64,000 nucleotides of DNA, taken from positions 1 through 64,000 of the forward strand of contig JALHRS010000008.1 in the NCBI GenBank assembly GCA_022841325.1, in the 5' to 3' direction. Below the pieces are notes generated by a model. That model ran no database searches. It was not told where the DNA came from and saw nothing but the letters and a program-made list of their open reading frames with translations. A program made the translations under genes and the position numbers. The stretch is from Lysobacterales bacterium (GTDB lineage Bacteria > Pseudomonadota > Gammaproteobacteria > Xanthomonadales > SZUA-5). Below are positions 8,186-16,631 of this stretch, one piece after another (positions within the stretch are counted from its first letter, which is position 1; every line of letters starts with the position of its first letter).

Positions 8186-8677
8186 ATGCGCCAGCGCGGC
8201 TTCACGCTGCTGGAAATCCTCGTGGTGGTGGCGATCATTGCCATCCTCTCGGCGGCGCTGATGCTGTCGGCCGGAGGCGCCGGCGCTGACCGCCAGATCG
8301 AGGACGAGGCCCAGCGCATGCAGCAGGTTCTGCGACTGCTCTGCGATGAAGCCGTGATCGAGGGGCGCTACGCCGGCTTCGGCTACGCCGCGCAGACCTA
8401 TGCCGGCTACGAATTCGGGCCGCAGGGCTGGCAACCAGTGAAGCATCAGGGCCCTCTGCGCGCCCACACTCTGGCCAATGGACTGGGTTTGCGTGAATTC
8501 GGCGCCGACGAGGCGCTGCCCCGGGCGCTGCCGGAAGATCCCCAGGTGCTGTGCACGCCGGCCGGAGAACTGGGCGACCACGATCTGCTGCTCAGCGTCG
8601 AGGGGGCGCGCTCGGGCTGGCGTCTGGCCCTGGACCAGAGCGGCGCCAGTCAGCTCAAGCCATGGCAGCCGCAATGA
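8186..8677 (+). CDS. gspH: Type II secretion minor pseudopilin GspH
   Basis: A 163-residue minor pseudopilin. It starts immediately after the gspG stop with MRQRG/FTLLEI, a very short leader cut before Phe with Glu at +5. The rest is a poorly conserved beta-rich periplasmic domain, as expected for GspH. It probably forms part of the pseudopilus tip with I, J and K. Its stop overlaps the gspI start in ATGA. Confidence 0.9.
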   Translation: MRQRGFTLLEILVVVAIIAILSAALMLSAGGAGADRQIEDEAQRMQQVLRLLCDEAVIEGRYAGFGYAAQTYAGYEFGPQGWQPVKHQGPLRAHTLANGLGLREFGADEALPRALPEDPQVLCTPAGELGDHDLLLSVEGARSGWRLALDQSGASQLKPWQPQ

Positions 8678-9057
8678 AATCGCGTGGATTCACGCTGCTG
8701 GAAGTGATGGTGGCGCTGGCGATCCTGGCCATTGCGCTGGCGGCCTCGGTGCGCTCGGTCGGCGAGCAGGCGCGCGCCCGCGATCTGCTCCGGGACGACA
8801 GTTACGCCCGCTGGGTGGCGGCCAATCTGATTGCCGAGACCCGCATCAGCGAAGGCTTCCCGCTGCCGGGAACCCGCGAAGGTCAGAGTCGCATGGCCGA
8901 TCGGATCTGGCGCTGGCGCCTGATCGTCAGCGACACCCCCGATGGCGACATGCGCCGGCTGGATGCCGAGGTCTACGATGGCGACGAATCGATAGACGCG
9001 CGCAATCCACGGGTGCGCCTGAGTGGATTCGCCAGCGGCCGCGACCGTCGCGAATGA
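8674..9057 (+). CDS. gspI: Type II secretion minor pseudopilin GspI
   Basis: A 127-residue minor pseudopilin with leader MKSRG/FTLLEVMVALAILA. GspI nucleates the tip complex with J and K in studied systems. The start at 8674 overlaps the gspH stop by 4 nt (ATGA). An in-frame ATG at 8662 would add four residues (MAAA), but the short leader and coupling favour 8674. Its stop overlaps gspJ in the same way. Confidence 0.92.
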   Translation: MKSRGFTLLEVMVALAILAIALAASVRSVGEQARARDLLRDDSYARWVAANLIAETRISEGFPLPGTREGQSRMADRIWRWRLIVSDTPDGDMRRLDAEVYDGDESIDARNPRVRLSGFASGRDRRE

Positions 9058-9662
9058 TGAGTGCACGTGCGCAATCGGGCTTTACGCTGCTGGAGCTGAT
9101 CGTGGCGGTGGCGGTGTTCGCGGTGGTCGCAGCCATGGCCTATTCGGGTCTGGATCTGCTGCTGCGCAGTCGTTCCGGACTGGAGCAGGCCTCCGAGCGC
9201 CAGCGCGCCATCGATCTGGCCGTGCTCAATCTGGAGCGCGATCTGCGCCAGGCCCTGCCGCGCCCGATCCGCGGCGCCTATGGCGAGGTGCAGTCGGCGA
9301 TGGTGGGCAACGCCGTGGCCGCCGAATGGACGGTGCTGGATCTGGGCAGTGCCCGCGACGGCGTGCGCATGGAAGCCACCCGCGTGCGCTATGCGCTGGT
9401 CGACGGCGCGCTGTGGCGCGCCCGCGATGCCGTGCTCGATCGCAGTCCGCGTGAAAGTGCGCGCTCGCGGCGGCTGCTCGAAGGCGTGCAGCGGCTGTCC
9501 TGGCGCTATGTGCAGAGCGCCCGCCAGCGCCTGGATCAATGGCCGCCGCGCACCGGCATCAGCGCGCCCGAGCGCCTGCCGCGGGCGGTGGAAGTGACCC
9601 TGGTACTGGAAGACCGCGGCGAGATTTCGCGGCTGATCGAACTCCCGGAGCAGCCGCGATGA
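9054..9662 (+). CDS. gspJ: Type II secretion minor pseudopilin GspJ
   Basis: A 202-residue minor pseudopilin. Leader MMSARAQSG/FTLLELIVAVAVF is cut before Phe with Glu at +5. The downstream domain has the GspJ-like pattern LNLERDLRQALPRPIRGAYG. Start is ATG 9054 (overlapping the gspI stop) or ATG 9057. The frame is open upstream, but that part has no pseudopilin character. It overlaps gspK by 4 nt. Confidence 0.92.
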   Translation: MMSARAQSGFTLLELIVAVAVFAVVAAMAYSGLDLLLRSRSGLEQASERQRAIDLAVLNLERDLRQALPRPIRGAYGEVQSAMVGNAVAAEWTVLDLGSARDGVRMEATRVRYALVDGALWRARDAVLDRSPRESARSRRLLEGVQRLSWRYVQSARQRLDQWPPRTGISAPERLPRAVEVTLVLEDRGEISRLIELPEQPR

Positions 9663-10591
9663 TGCCCCGGAAACAGCGTGGTGTAGCCCTGATCGTGGCG
9701 CTGCTGGTGGTGGCGCTGGCGGCGATGATCGCGACCCGATTGTTCACCACCACCGGCGCCGATATCGCCCGCAGCGAATCGCAGGCGCGCCTGCTCGATG
9801 CCCAGCTGCTGTCGCAGGGCATGGAGGACTTCGCCCTGGTGCTGCTCAAGCGGGATCTGGATCTGGGCGATGGCATCGACACCAACAATGATCAATGGGC
9901 CAGCACGCTGCCGCCGCTGCCGGTGCCGGGCGGGCGCGTCGGCGGTGCGCTGGTGGATCTGGACGGGCGCTTCAATCTGAACACGCTGGTGCGGGTCAAC
10001 GGCCCCGATCCGGTCGCGAGAGCCCGCTTCGAACGGTTGCTGGCAGCGCTGAAGCTGGATGTCGGTCTGGTCGATGCGGTGATCGACTGGATCGATGCCG
10101 ACAGTCAGGTTTCGCCGCAGGGCGCCGAGGATCTGGACTACCTGCGCGCCGATCCGCCCTACCGCGCCGCCAATCGGCCGATCGTGCATGTGTCGGAACT
10201 GCTGCGCATCAAGGGGGTGGACCGCGAGGCCTACCAGCTGCTGGCGCCGGAAGTCTGTGCGCTGCCGCCGGAGACCGGCATGAACATCAACACCCTGAGC
10301 GTGGCCGGCATCATGAGTCTGGCCGATGGCATCAGCCAGGATCTGGCCAAGCGGCTGTGGCGTGGTGGCCGGGCCCAGTACCGCTCGGTCACCGAGGTCG
10401 TGGACGAGTTGACCGGTGCCGGTATCGTCCTCGATCCGGCGGCGATCCAGGACTTCAAGGTCTCCAGCCTGTATTTCCTGGCGCGCTCGGATGTCGAACT
10501 GGTCGGTCGCCAGTACCGTTTCTACAGCCTGTTGCAGCGCAATGCCGGTGGCGGTCGGGTATTGCAGCGTGCGCAAACGGCTTTCGAGTAG
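9659..10591 (+). CDS. gspK: Type II secretion minor pseudopilin GspK
   Basis: A 310-residue large minor pseudopilin that caps the pseudopilus tip. The leader MMPRKQRG/VALIVALLVV lacks the +5 glutamate, which is the known exception for GspK. The alpha-helical domain typical of GspK follows (LDGRFNLNTLV; VIDWIDADSQVSPQGAEDLDY; NINTLS). It is coupled to gspJ by a 4-nt overlap. It is followed by a 275-bp gap holding an inverted-repeat element, the only large gap within the gsp run. Confidence 0.93.
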   Translation: MMPRKQRGVALIVALLVVALAAMIATRLFTTTGADIARSESQARLLDAQLLSQGMEDFALVLLKRDLDLGDGIDTNNDQWASTLPPLPVPGGRVGGALVDLDGRFNLNTLVRVNGPDPVARARFERLLAALKLDVGLVDAVIDWIDADSQVSPQGAEDLDYLRADPPYRAANRPIVHVSELLRIKGVDREAYQLLAPEVCALPPETGMNINTLSVAGIMSLADGISQDLAKRLWRGGRAQYRSVTEVVDELTGAGIVLDPAAIQDFKVSSLYFLARSDVELVGRQYRFYSLLQRNAGGGRVLQRAQTAFE

Positions 10592-10604
10592 ACTGCGGGC
10601 CATG

Positions 10605-10845
10605 ATCCTGGAAACCCCAGTTGATCGCTTTTCGTCACACTTGGGTGTCTGATGTCCATACCGTATTCGACGCCGCTGGGCGGCCGCTATTGGGTGAGTC
10701 TCGCTACGCGGCAGATTGCACGATTCCGGCAGCACAGGGCTGCGTTCCAACTCGTTGGAATAGCAGGGCTATTCCGCCTCGTTGCGCCTTGCCCTGCGCC
10801 CCCGGAAGCGCACACTCTGCCGCGTCCAACTGAGGTTTCCAGGAT
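10605..10845. mobile_element. MITE-like element with 19-bp terminal inverted repeats
   Basis: The ends ATCCTGGAAACCCCAGTTG (10605-10623) and CAACTGAGGTTTCCAGGAT (10827-10845) are reverse complements at 18 of 19 positions. Inside are the palindrome TTCCAA-CTCG-TTGGAA (10745-10760) and the hairpin GGAATAGC-AGG-GCTATTCC (10757-10775). No transposase or convincing ORF is present, and no clear target duplication is visible. It lies between gspK and gspL. Confidence 0.7.
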
Positions 10846-10866
10846 GATCGATCCTGGTTTGACGCT

Positions 10867-12030
10867 GTGAGTTTGACCCGATTGTGGTTGCGCGTGGCGC
10901 CTTCGGGCGCCATCGAATGGTTGTGCCGCGATGGCCAGGGCCGTCTGCTGCTGGGGCCGGGCGTGTGCGCCAGCGGCAGCGCGCAGGCGTGGCCGAAAGT
11001 GGACGAAACCGTGGTGGTCTGGGCCGATCAGAGCCTGGTGCTGCGGCGTGTCACTCTGCCGAGCTCCGGGCGTAGCAAATGGCGCACCGGCTTGCCCTAT
11101 CTGGCCGAAGACTGGGTGGCTGGCGATGTGGCCGAGCTCCAGGTCGTGGCGCCGGCGAATCTGAGCGGTCACGCCACCTGGGTGGCGGTGGTCGAGAACA
11201 AGCGCCTCGAGAGTCTGCTGGAGCAGCTGCGCGGCCTCGGTCTGAGGCCCGACCGGGTCATCCCTGAAGCCTCCTTTCTTGGACCCGGACGCAGCGCCGA
11301 TGCGCTGCTGGATGGCGGCAATGCCAGCTTTGCCAGCCCCTCGGGACTGGCCGGCGGCTGTGAAACCGATCTGCTGGAGATGATGGTCGGCGAGCCGCTG
11401 GAGGGTCTGCGCCTGCTGTCCACCAGCGGCAGTGCCGAGGGCGTTCATGCCGACCATATCGATTCGGTGCTGCGCTGGCTGTCGCTGCAGCCGGTCGATG
11501 ACGGTCTGATCGATCTGTTGCAGGGTCGATTTGCGCCGGCCGGCCGACAGCAGGCCGCCGGTGGCTGGTGGCGTATCGCCGCGGTCGTGGCGCTGGTGGC
11601 GCTGGGCGTGCACACGCTGGTGCTGGGGCTTGAGGTCTACAGCCTGAAGAGTCGCGAGAACGCGCTCTCGGCCGAACTCGAAGCCAAGTTCCGCGAGGTT
11701 TTCGGACCGGAGGAACGCATGGTCGATCCGGCCTTCCAGATCCGCGTCGCCCACGATCGACTGGGCAATACCGGCGTCGCCCATGCCGAGGCCCTGACTT
11801 TGCTCAAGGGCATCGCCCCCTTGCTGGTGGCCGACAGCCGCCTGGTCCTCGAAGGCTTTGTCTACGACGAGGGCACGCTCGAAGTGGCCGTGCGCGCGCC
11901 GGATGCCACGCGCTTCGAGGGCCTGCGCGAACAGTTCCGGCTGAACCCGCAGCTGCAGGTCGAAATCGGCAGCACCTCCTACGAAGGCAATGAAGTGATC
12001 GGCCGTCTGCGTATCCGGAGGCAGTCATGA
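10867..12030 (+). CDS. gspL: Type II secretion platform protein GspL
   Basis: A 387-residue inner-membrane platform protein that links the GspE ATPase to GspM. Order: actin-like cytoplasmic domain (about 1-235, with RLWLRVAPSG and VVWADQSLVLRRVTLP), one membrane helix (about 238-258, IAAVVALVALGVHTLVLGL) and a periplasmic ferredoxin-like domain. The start codon is GTG at 10867, just after the inverted-repeat element; GTGA overlaps the stop of a short open frame inside that region. It overlaps gspM by 4 nt. Confidence 0.9.
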   Translation: MSLTRLWLRVAPSGAIEWLCRDGQGRLLLGPGVCASGSAQAWPKVDETVVVWADQSLVLRRVTLPSSGRSKWRTGLPYLAEDWVAGDVAELQVVAPANLSGHATWVAVVENKRLESLLEQLRGLGLRPDRVIPEASFLGPGRSADALLDGGNASFASPSGLAGGCETDLLEMMVGEPLEGLRLLSTSGSAEGVHADHIDSVLRWLSLQPVDDGLIDLLQGRFAPAGRQQAAGGWWRIAAVVALVALGVHTLVLGLEVYSLKSRENALSAELEAKFREVFGPEERMVDPAFQIRVAHDRLGNTGVAHAEALTLLKGIAPLLVADSRLVLEGFVYDEGTLEVAVRAPDATRFEGLREQFRLNPQLQVEIGSTSYEGNEVIGRLRIRRQS

Positions 12031-12503
12031 AGGCCTGGTGGGCGGGTTTGCAGCTGCGCGAACGGCGCCTGCTGCTGCTGGCGGCGGCGATGATGCTGGC
12101 GCTGGGCTACTGGATGCTGCTGCTGCGACCCCTGGCGGTGGCGCGCGCGGACTCGCGGGTTGCCGTGGAGTCGCTGGAAAAGGCCCGCGCCGAAGCCTTC
12201 GCCCAGGCCGAAGCCATACTCGCGGCGCGCGTGGTGGCGGCACCCAGGCCGGTGCGCTCGCTGTTTGCACTGGTGGACAGTTCGGCCCGCCAGGCCGGAT
12301 TGATGACCGCGCAGACCCGGGTGGAACCACTGGCCGAGGATCGGGTCCGGGTGACCATGGATGGGGTCAATTTCGACCAGATGGCGGCCTGGATCGAGGG
12401 TCTGGATCGCGATGAGGGCGTGGACATCAGCGAATGGTCGGTGGACCGCGCGCTGGTGCCGGGTGTGGTCAATACGGCAGTCACGCTGCAGGCCTCGCGC
12501 TGA
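12027..12503 (+). CDS. gspM: Type II secretion platform protein GspM
   Basis: A 158-residue bitopic inner-membrane protein and GspL partner. A short cytoplasmic N-terminus (MKAWWAGLQLRERRLLLLAA) leads into one membrane helix (about 18-35, AAAMMLALGYWMLLLRPL). A coiled segment and a periplasmic ferredoxin-like domain with the GspM-type FDQMAAWIEGLDR follow. Start overlaps the gspL stop (ATGA). Confidence 0.9.
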   Translation: MKAWWAGLQLRERRLLLLAAAMMLALGYWMLLLRPLAVARADSRVAVESLEKARAEAFAQAEAILAARVVAAPRPVRSLFALVDSSARQAGLMTAQTRVEPLAEDRVRVTMDGVNFDQMAAWIEGLDRDEGVDISEWSVDRALVPGVVNTAVTLQASR

Positions 12504-12536
12504 GCTGGCTGCCCGGTAACTGTGGATTGGAGATCA

Positions 12537-13313
12537 ATGAAGCGTATCTGGATCTTGTTGGCGATCGTCGCCGTGTTGCTGAGTGCGGCCGTCGCCGTGG
12601 CCTTGACCTTTCCGGCCGCGGTGGCCTGGGGCTGGGTTTCCGAGCGCGCCCCGGACGTGCGCCTGCAGGGTGTGGGAGGCACTGTCTGGAACGGCCATGC
12701 CACCCGCATCAGCGTGCGTGGACAGGTGCTGGGAAGGCTGGAGTGGCGGCTGTCGCCGTGGCAGCTGCTGAGCGGTAGTCCGCGCTTGCATCTGGACGTC
12801 GATGGCCCGGGCCTGAAGCTGGCCGGCGAATTGCTGCGCCACGACGCCGAGCACATCGCCATCGAACATCTGAATGTCGAAACCGAAGCCGGATGGCTGG
12901 CGCCGGCGCTGGCGATCCCCGAGCTTGAGCCCACCGGCATGCTGGTCAGTCAGGATGCCAGTCTGATTCTGGCGCGCACCGGTCTGCCGCGAGCGCTGGA
13001 TGCGCGCATCGAATGGCGCGAAGCCGGCGTGCGCGGCCAGGTCGTCGCCCGTCTGGGCACCTTGCTGATCGAGGCCCGGGGCAAGGATGGTCGTATCGAC
13101 GCCGAGGTCCGCGACAACGGCGATGGCGAGGTCCAGATCGAGGGCAAGGCCAGCATTGACCAGAGCAGTTATCGCAGCGAGGTGGTGCTGGTGCCGCGGG
13201 TCAGCGAAGGACCGGTGGTCGAAGCGCTGCAATGGGTGGGCCAGCCGCGTCCCGAGGGCGGGCGACTGCTGATCGTCGAGGGCAGCATCATTCTGCCGGG
13301 AGCGCAGTTGTGA
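12537..13313 (+). CDS. gspN: Type II secretion protein GspN (XpsN type)
   Basis: A 258-residue protein with one N-terminal membrane helix (MKRIWILLAIVAVLLSAAVA) and a periplasmic beta-rich domain. The GspN hallmark is present: APDVRLQGVGGTVWNG, then WRLSPWQLL. In Xanthomonas the related XpsN is thought to take the place of GspC in linking platform and secretin; no gspC is seen here. ATG 12537 is preceded by GGAGA. The next gene starts within its stop (GTGA). Confidence 0.88.
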   Translation: MKRIWILLAIVAVLLSAAVAVALTFPAAVAWGWVSERAPDVRLQGVGGTVWNGHATRISVRGQVLGRLEWRLSPWQLLSGSPRLHLDVDGPGLKLAGELLRHDAEHIAIEHLNVETEAGWLAPALAIPELEPTGMLVSQDASLILARTGLPRALDARIEWREAGVRGQVVARLGTLLIEARGKDGRIDAEVRDNGDGEVQIEGKASIDQSSYRSEVVLVPRVSEGPVVEALQWVGQPRPEGGRLLIVEGSIILPGAQL

Positions 13314-14083
13314 ATCTGGATCTGGACCAGGCGCTGGCCGTGGCTCGCAATGCGGCACTGGCAGCCGGTGCGCTCATCAACCGCCACTATGCCGAGGGCG
13401 TGGCGGTGCGGATCAAGGCCGATGCCACCCCGGTGACCCAGGCCGATGAGGACAGCGAGGCGGTCATCCGCGAGATTCTGCTGCAGGCCTACCCGGACCA
13501 TGCCATCTACGGAGAGGAGGGCGGGCATCAGGGCAGCAGCGACTATCTCTGGCTGGTCGACCCGATCGACGGCACCAAGAGTTTCGTGCGCGGCTATCCG
13601 ATGTTTTCGACCCAGATCGGGCTGATGTACCGCGGCGAACTGCTGCTGGGCGTGTCCCATGCCAGCGCCTATGGCGAAACCGCCTGGGCCCGCCGCGGCG
13701 GTGGCGCCTTCCTCAATGGCAAACCGATCAAGGTGGCGTCTACCGATCAATGGTCGCAGGCCAGCCTGTCCACCGGCAATCTGAAGACGCTGGCCAGCGG
13801 AGCGTGTTGGTCGGTGCTGGCTGATCTGGTGCGGGGCGCCCATCGCACGCGCGGATACGGCGATTTCCTGCATTACCACCTGCTGGCGGCCGGCTGCATC
13901 GATGTGGTGCTCGAATCGGACGTCAACATCCTCGATATTGCTGCACTGGTAGCGATCATCCGCGAAGCGGGCGGCATCTTCACCGATCTGGAGGGGCGCG
14001 ATATCGGCTTGGGCACGACCTCGGTGCTGGCCGCAACGCCGGCGCTGCACGCGCAGGTGCTGGCGCGGCTGCAGTCGGTCTGA
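13310..14083 (+). CDS. Inositol-monophosphatase family enzyme, HisN-like histidinol-phosphatase
   Basis: A 257-residue Mg-dependent, Li-sensitive-type phosphatase. Metal motifs are GEEGG (near residue 65) and DPIDGTKSF (near 84), with a late WD-equivalent DVNILDIAA. The form DPIDGTKSFVRGYPMFSTQIG is more like HisN histidinol-phosphatases than like SuhB or CysQ, so histidinol phosphate is the likeliest substrate; this is an inference. The start is GTG 13310, overlapping the gspN stop, so it is probably co-transcribed with the secretion genes. Confidence 0.8.
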   Translation: MNLDLDQALAVARNAALAAGALINRHYAEGVAVRIKADATPVTQADEDSEAVIREILLQAYPDHAIYGEEGGHQGSSDYLWLVDPIDGTKSFVRGYPMFSTQIGLMYRGELLLGVSHASAYGETAWARRGGGAFLNGKPIKVASTDQWSQASLSTGNLKTLASGACWSVLADLVRGAHRTRGYGDFLHYHLLAAGCIDVVLESDVNILDIAALVAIIREAGGIFTDLEGRDIGLGTTSVLAATPALHAQVLARLQSV

Positions 14084-14160
14084 GTGGATACGGCGAAAAT
14101 TCACGGGCAGCCACGTCAGTTTCACCGTCTGCGCCGCATCCAACCGTTAGACTCACGCGC

Positions 14161-14712
14161 ATGAAAGCTCTGCCTTTGGTACACGAAACCCGGCTGGTCG
14201 AACCGCGCTACAAGATCGAGCAGATGGACCTGGAATTCGCCAACGGCGAAAAGCGCACCTATGAGCGCATCCACGGCTCCGGACGCCCGGTGGTGGTGAT
14301 GGTGCCGATGCTGGATGCTGAAACCGTGCTGCTGACGCGCGAATACGCCGCCGGTCTGCACCGCTACGAACTCGGTTTGCCGCGTGGTCGGGTGGATCCC
14401 GGCGAATCGCTGCTGGAAGGCGCCCAGCGCGAGCTCAAGGAAGAAACCGGCTATGGCGCGCATGAGCTGCTGATCCTGCGCACCCTGTCACTGGCGCCCA
14501 CCTACATGAGCCATGTGGCCCACGTGGTGCTGGCCCGGGATCTGTTCGAGGAGCGCCTGGAGGGCGACGAGCCCGAGCAGATCGAAGTCGTGCCCTGGAA
14601 CATCAATCATCTGCACGAGCTGCTGGGCATGGATGAATTCAGCGAAGGCCGGGCGATGGCGGCCCTGTTCCTGGCGCGGGAGTGGCTGCAGCAGGATCGC
14701 GCGCAGCGATGA
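14161..14712 (+). CDS. nudE: ADP compounds hydrolase NudE (Nudix)
   Basis: A 183-residue Nudix hydrolase acting on ADP-ribose, NADH and Ap3A-type ADP compounds. The Nudix box GRVDPGESLLEGAQRELKEETGYG is complete, with the REL-EETG metal residues. The N-terminal half resembles NudE (ANGEKRTYERI; LTREYAAGLHRYELGLPRG). It overlaps cysQ by 4 nt. A nudE-cysQ pairing beside type II secretion genes occurs in other gammaproteobacteria (recalled). Confidence 0.9.
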   Translation: MKALPLVHETRLVEPRYKIEQMDLEFANGEKRTYERIHGSGRPVVVMVPMLDAETVLLTREYAAGLHRYELGLPRGRVDPGESLLEGAQRELKEETGYGAHELLILRTLSLAPTYMSHVAHVVLARDLFEERLEGDEPEQIEVVPWNINHLHELLGMDEFSEGRAMAALFLAREWLQQDRAQR

Positions 14713-15542
14713 ATTCGCGCTATTCGGCGGCCGATCTCGAAAATCTGCTGGAGGGCGTGGTGGCTGCCGCCCGCGGTGCCGCCAGCGACATCATGGCGGT
14801 GTATTCGGGCGGCTTCGATGTGGAGCACAAGTCCGACACCTCGCCCCTGACCGAGGCCGATCTGGCCTCGCATCGACGCCTGACCGGCGAGATAGCACCG
14901 CTGGATACCGCTGTGTTGGCCCTCAGCGAGGAATCCGGGCCGGAGCAGTTCGCCGCGCGGCATCACACTCGTCATCTGTGGTTGATCGATCCGCTCGATG
15001 GCACCCGCGAGTTCGTCAAGCGCAATGGCGAGTTCTGCATCAATGTCGCCCTGGTCGAGGACGGCGTGGTGCGCCTGGGGCTGCTGCTGCATCCGCCCAC
15101 CGGTGTCTACTGGTGGGGCGCCCAGGGGCTGGGCGCCTGGCGTGTGGATGAGCAGGGCCGGCATCCGCTGAAGGTCACGGTGCCGTGCCCCACGCCTGTC
15201 CGTGTTGCTGCCAGCCGTTCGCATGGCCATCCGGCGGTCGAGGCCTATTACGCCAGGCTCGGTGAGACCGAGCGCTGTCCGCAGGGCAGTGCGCTCAAAT
15301 TCGCCCGTGTGGCCCAGGGCGAGATTGACGTCTACGCCCGCCTGGCCTCGCGCTGCAGCGAATGGGATGTGGCGGCGGGACAGTGCATCGTCGAGCAGGC
15401 TGGCGGCCAGGTTGTCGATGAAACCGGCCAGCCGCTGCGCTACAACCAGCGCGACAGCCTGATCGTGCACAACTTCCTGGCCTACGGCGATACTTCCCGC
15501 CCCTGGCTGGAGGCCATCGATGGCATCGCCGTCCACGATTGA
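14709..15542 (+). CDS. cysQ: 3'(2'),5'-bisphosphate nucleotidase CysQ
   Basis: A 277-residue IMPase-fold enzyme that hydrolyses 3'-phosphoadenosine 5'-phosphate, a by-product of sulfate assimilation, to AMP. CysQ motifs are seen: SPLTEADLASH, LSEESGP, WLIDPLDGTREFVKRNGEFCINVA and SEWDVAAGQCIVEQAGG. The ATG at 14709 overlaps the nudE stop; an upstream in-frame codon at 14682 would extend into nudE without family similarity. It is a paralogue of the HisN-like enzyme two genes upstream. Confidence 0.94.
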   Translation: MNSRYSAADLENLLEGVVAAARGAASDIMAVYSGGFDVEHKSDTSPLTEADLASHRRLTGEIAPLDTAVLALSEESGPEQFAARHHTRHLWLIDPLDGTREFVKRNGEFCINVALVEDGVVRLGLLLHPPTGVYWWGAQGLGAWRVDEQGRHPLKVTVPCPTPVRVAASRSHGHPAVEAYYARLGETERCPQGSALKFARVAQGEIDVYARLASRCSEWDVAAGQCIVEQAGGQVVDETGQPLRYNQRDSLIVHNFLAYGDTSRPWLEAIDGIAVHD

Positions 15543-16320
15543 GCAGCTGCTGGCGATCATGGCCAGGCTGCGCGATCCCGAGCGCGGCTGTCCCTGGGAT
15601 ATCGAGCAGGACTTCGCCAGCATTGCCCCGTACACCATCGAAGAGGCCTATGAGGTCGCCGATGCCATCCAGCGCGGTGCGCTCGACGATCTGCGCGATG
15701 AGCTCGGCGATCTGCTGTTGCAGGTGGTGTTCCATGCGCAGATGGCCAGCGAGCAGCAGGCCTTCGATTTCAGCGATGTGGTGGCGTCGATCTGCGACAA
15801 GATGGTGCGCCGGCATCCGCATGTGTTCGGCGACGCCGTGGTCAAGGATGCCGCCGCCCAGACCGTGGCCTGGGAAGCGCTCAAGCGCGCCGAGCGCGAC
15901 CACACCGACCCCAGCGTACTGGCCGATATTCCTGGCGGGCTGCCCGAATGGATCCGCGCTCGCAAACTGCAGAAGCGCGCCGCCAGTGTCGGTTTCGACT
16001 GGCCCGATGCGGAACAGGTGCTGGCCAAGCTCGACGAGGAACTGGGCGAGTTGCGACATGAAATAGCGACCGAGGCTCCGCGCGAACGCCTGCAGGACGA
16101 ATTCGGCGATGTGCTGTTCGTGATGTGCAACCTCGCCCGCAAACTCGACATCGACCCCGGCAGCGCCCTGCGGGGCGCCAACGCCAAGTTCGAGCGCCGT
16201 TTCCGGCACATGGAGTCGCTGGTGGCGAGCAAGGGCGAATCGCTGCAGGCGCTGAGCCTGGAACAGCAGGACCTGCTGTGGTCCGCTGCGCGGCAGGCCG
16301 ATCATCAGGGTGAGTTGTAG
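15520..16320 (+). CDS. mazG: Nucleoside triphosphate pyrophosphohydrolase MazG
   Basis: A 266-residue tandem-domain MazG, which hydrolyses (d)NTPs to monophosphates and can lower ppGpp levels in Escherichia coli. Both all-alpha NTP-PPase halves are present: EEAYEVADAI and ELGDLLLQVVFHA in the first, EELGELRHEI and DEFGDVLFVMCNLARKL in the second. Length matches E. coli MazG (263). The start lies 23 nt inside cysQ, so it is the last gene of the tightly packed gsp-hisN-nudE-cysQ-mazG series. Repeat family C follows. Confidence 0.95.
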   Translation: MASPSTIEQLLAIMARLRDPERGCPWDIEQDFASIAPYTIEEAYEVADAIQRGALDDLRDELGDLLLQVVFHAQMASEQQAFDFSDVVASICDKMVRRHPHVFGDAVVKDAAAQTVAWEALKRAERDHTDPSVLADIPGGLPEWIRARKLQKRAASVGFDWPDAEQVLAKLDEELGELRHEIATEAPRERLQDEFGDVLFVMCNLARKLDIDPGSALRGANAKFERRFRHMESLVASKGESLQALSLEQQDLLWSAARQADHQGEL

Positions 16321-16380
16321 GCTCCCGGGGGCGGATTCCGCCACTGGTGGGCGTAAGTCCAGTTCAACGCGGCTCGGCTC

Positions 16381-16548
16381 TGGTAGAGCGGAGCTTGCTC
16401 CGCTGCTTTTGCTGGGCTTGTGCTTTTGGCTCTTCTCGCCACCGTGAAAAGCTGCACGCCCTGCCGAGCAAGCTCGGCACTACCAAAGCCTCGCACACCC
16501 ATGCTTTGGTAGAGCGGAGCTTGCTCCGCTGCTTCTGCCGGGCTTTTG
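16381..16548 (-). repeat. Repeat family C: inverse composite copy
   Basis: Two TGGTAGAGCGGAGC-TT-GCTCCGCT units (from 16381 and from 16508) flank a TGCCGAGC-AA-GCTCGGCA palindrome (16462-16479). Read on the minus strand the order matches the array at 6071-6284, including CCAAAGC and the GTGCGAGGC-like spacer. It occupies the space between mazG and the Mpo1-like gene, which has no other feature (16321-16631). Confidence 0.88.
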
Positions 16549-16631
16549 TTCTGACCTTTCGCAGCGCCCCAACAGTTGCCTTCCCCCGCATCCCATCGCA
16601 ACATGTGGGCAGTCGAACAGCGGTCAGACCC

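Noticed and set aside
9659..9715. GspK leader without Glu at +5, considered as a broken pseudopilin
   Set aside because: Absence of the +5 glutamate is the normal state for GspK.
10621..10870. Two small open frames between gspK and gspL
   Set aside because: They run across or out of the inverted-repeat element and carry no recognisable product. The GTGA overlap with gspL is probably chance.
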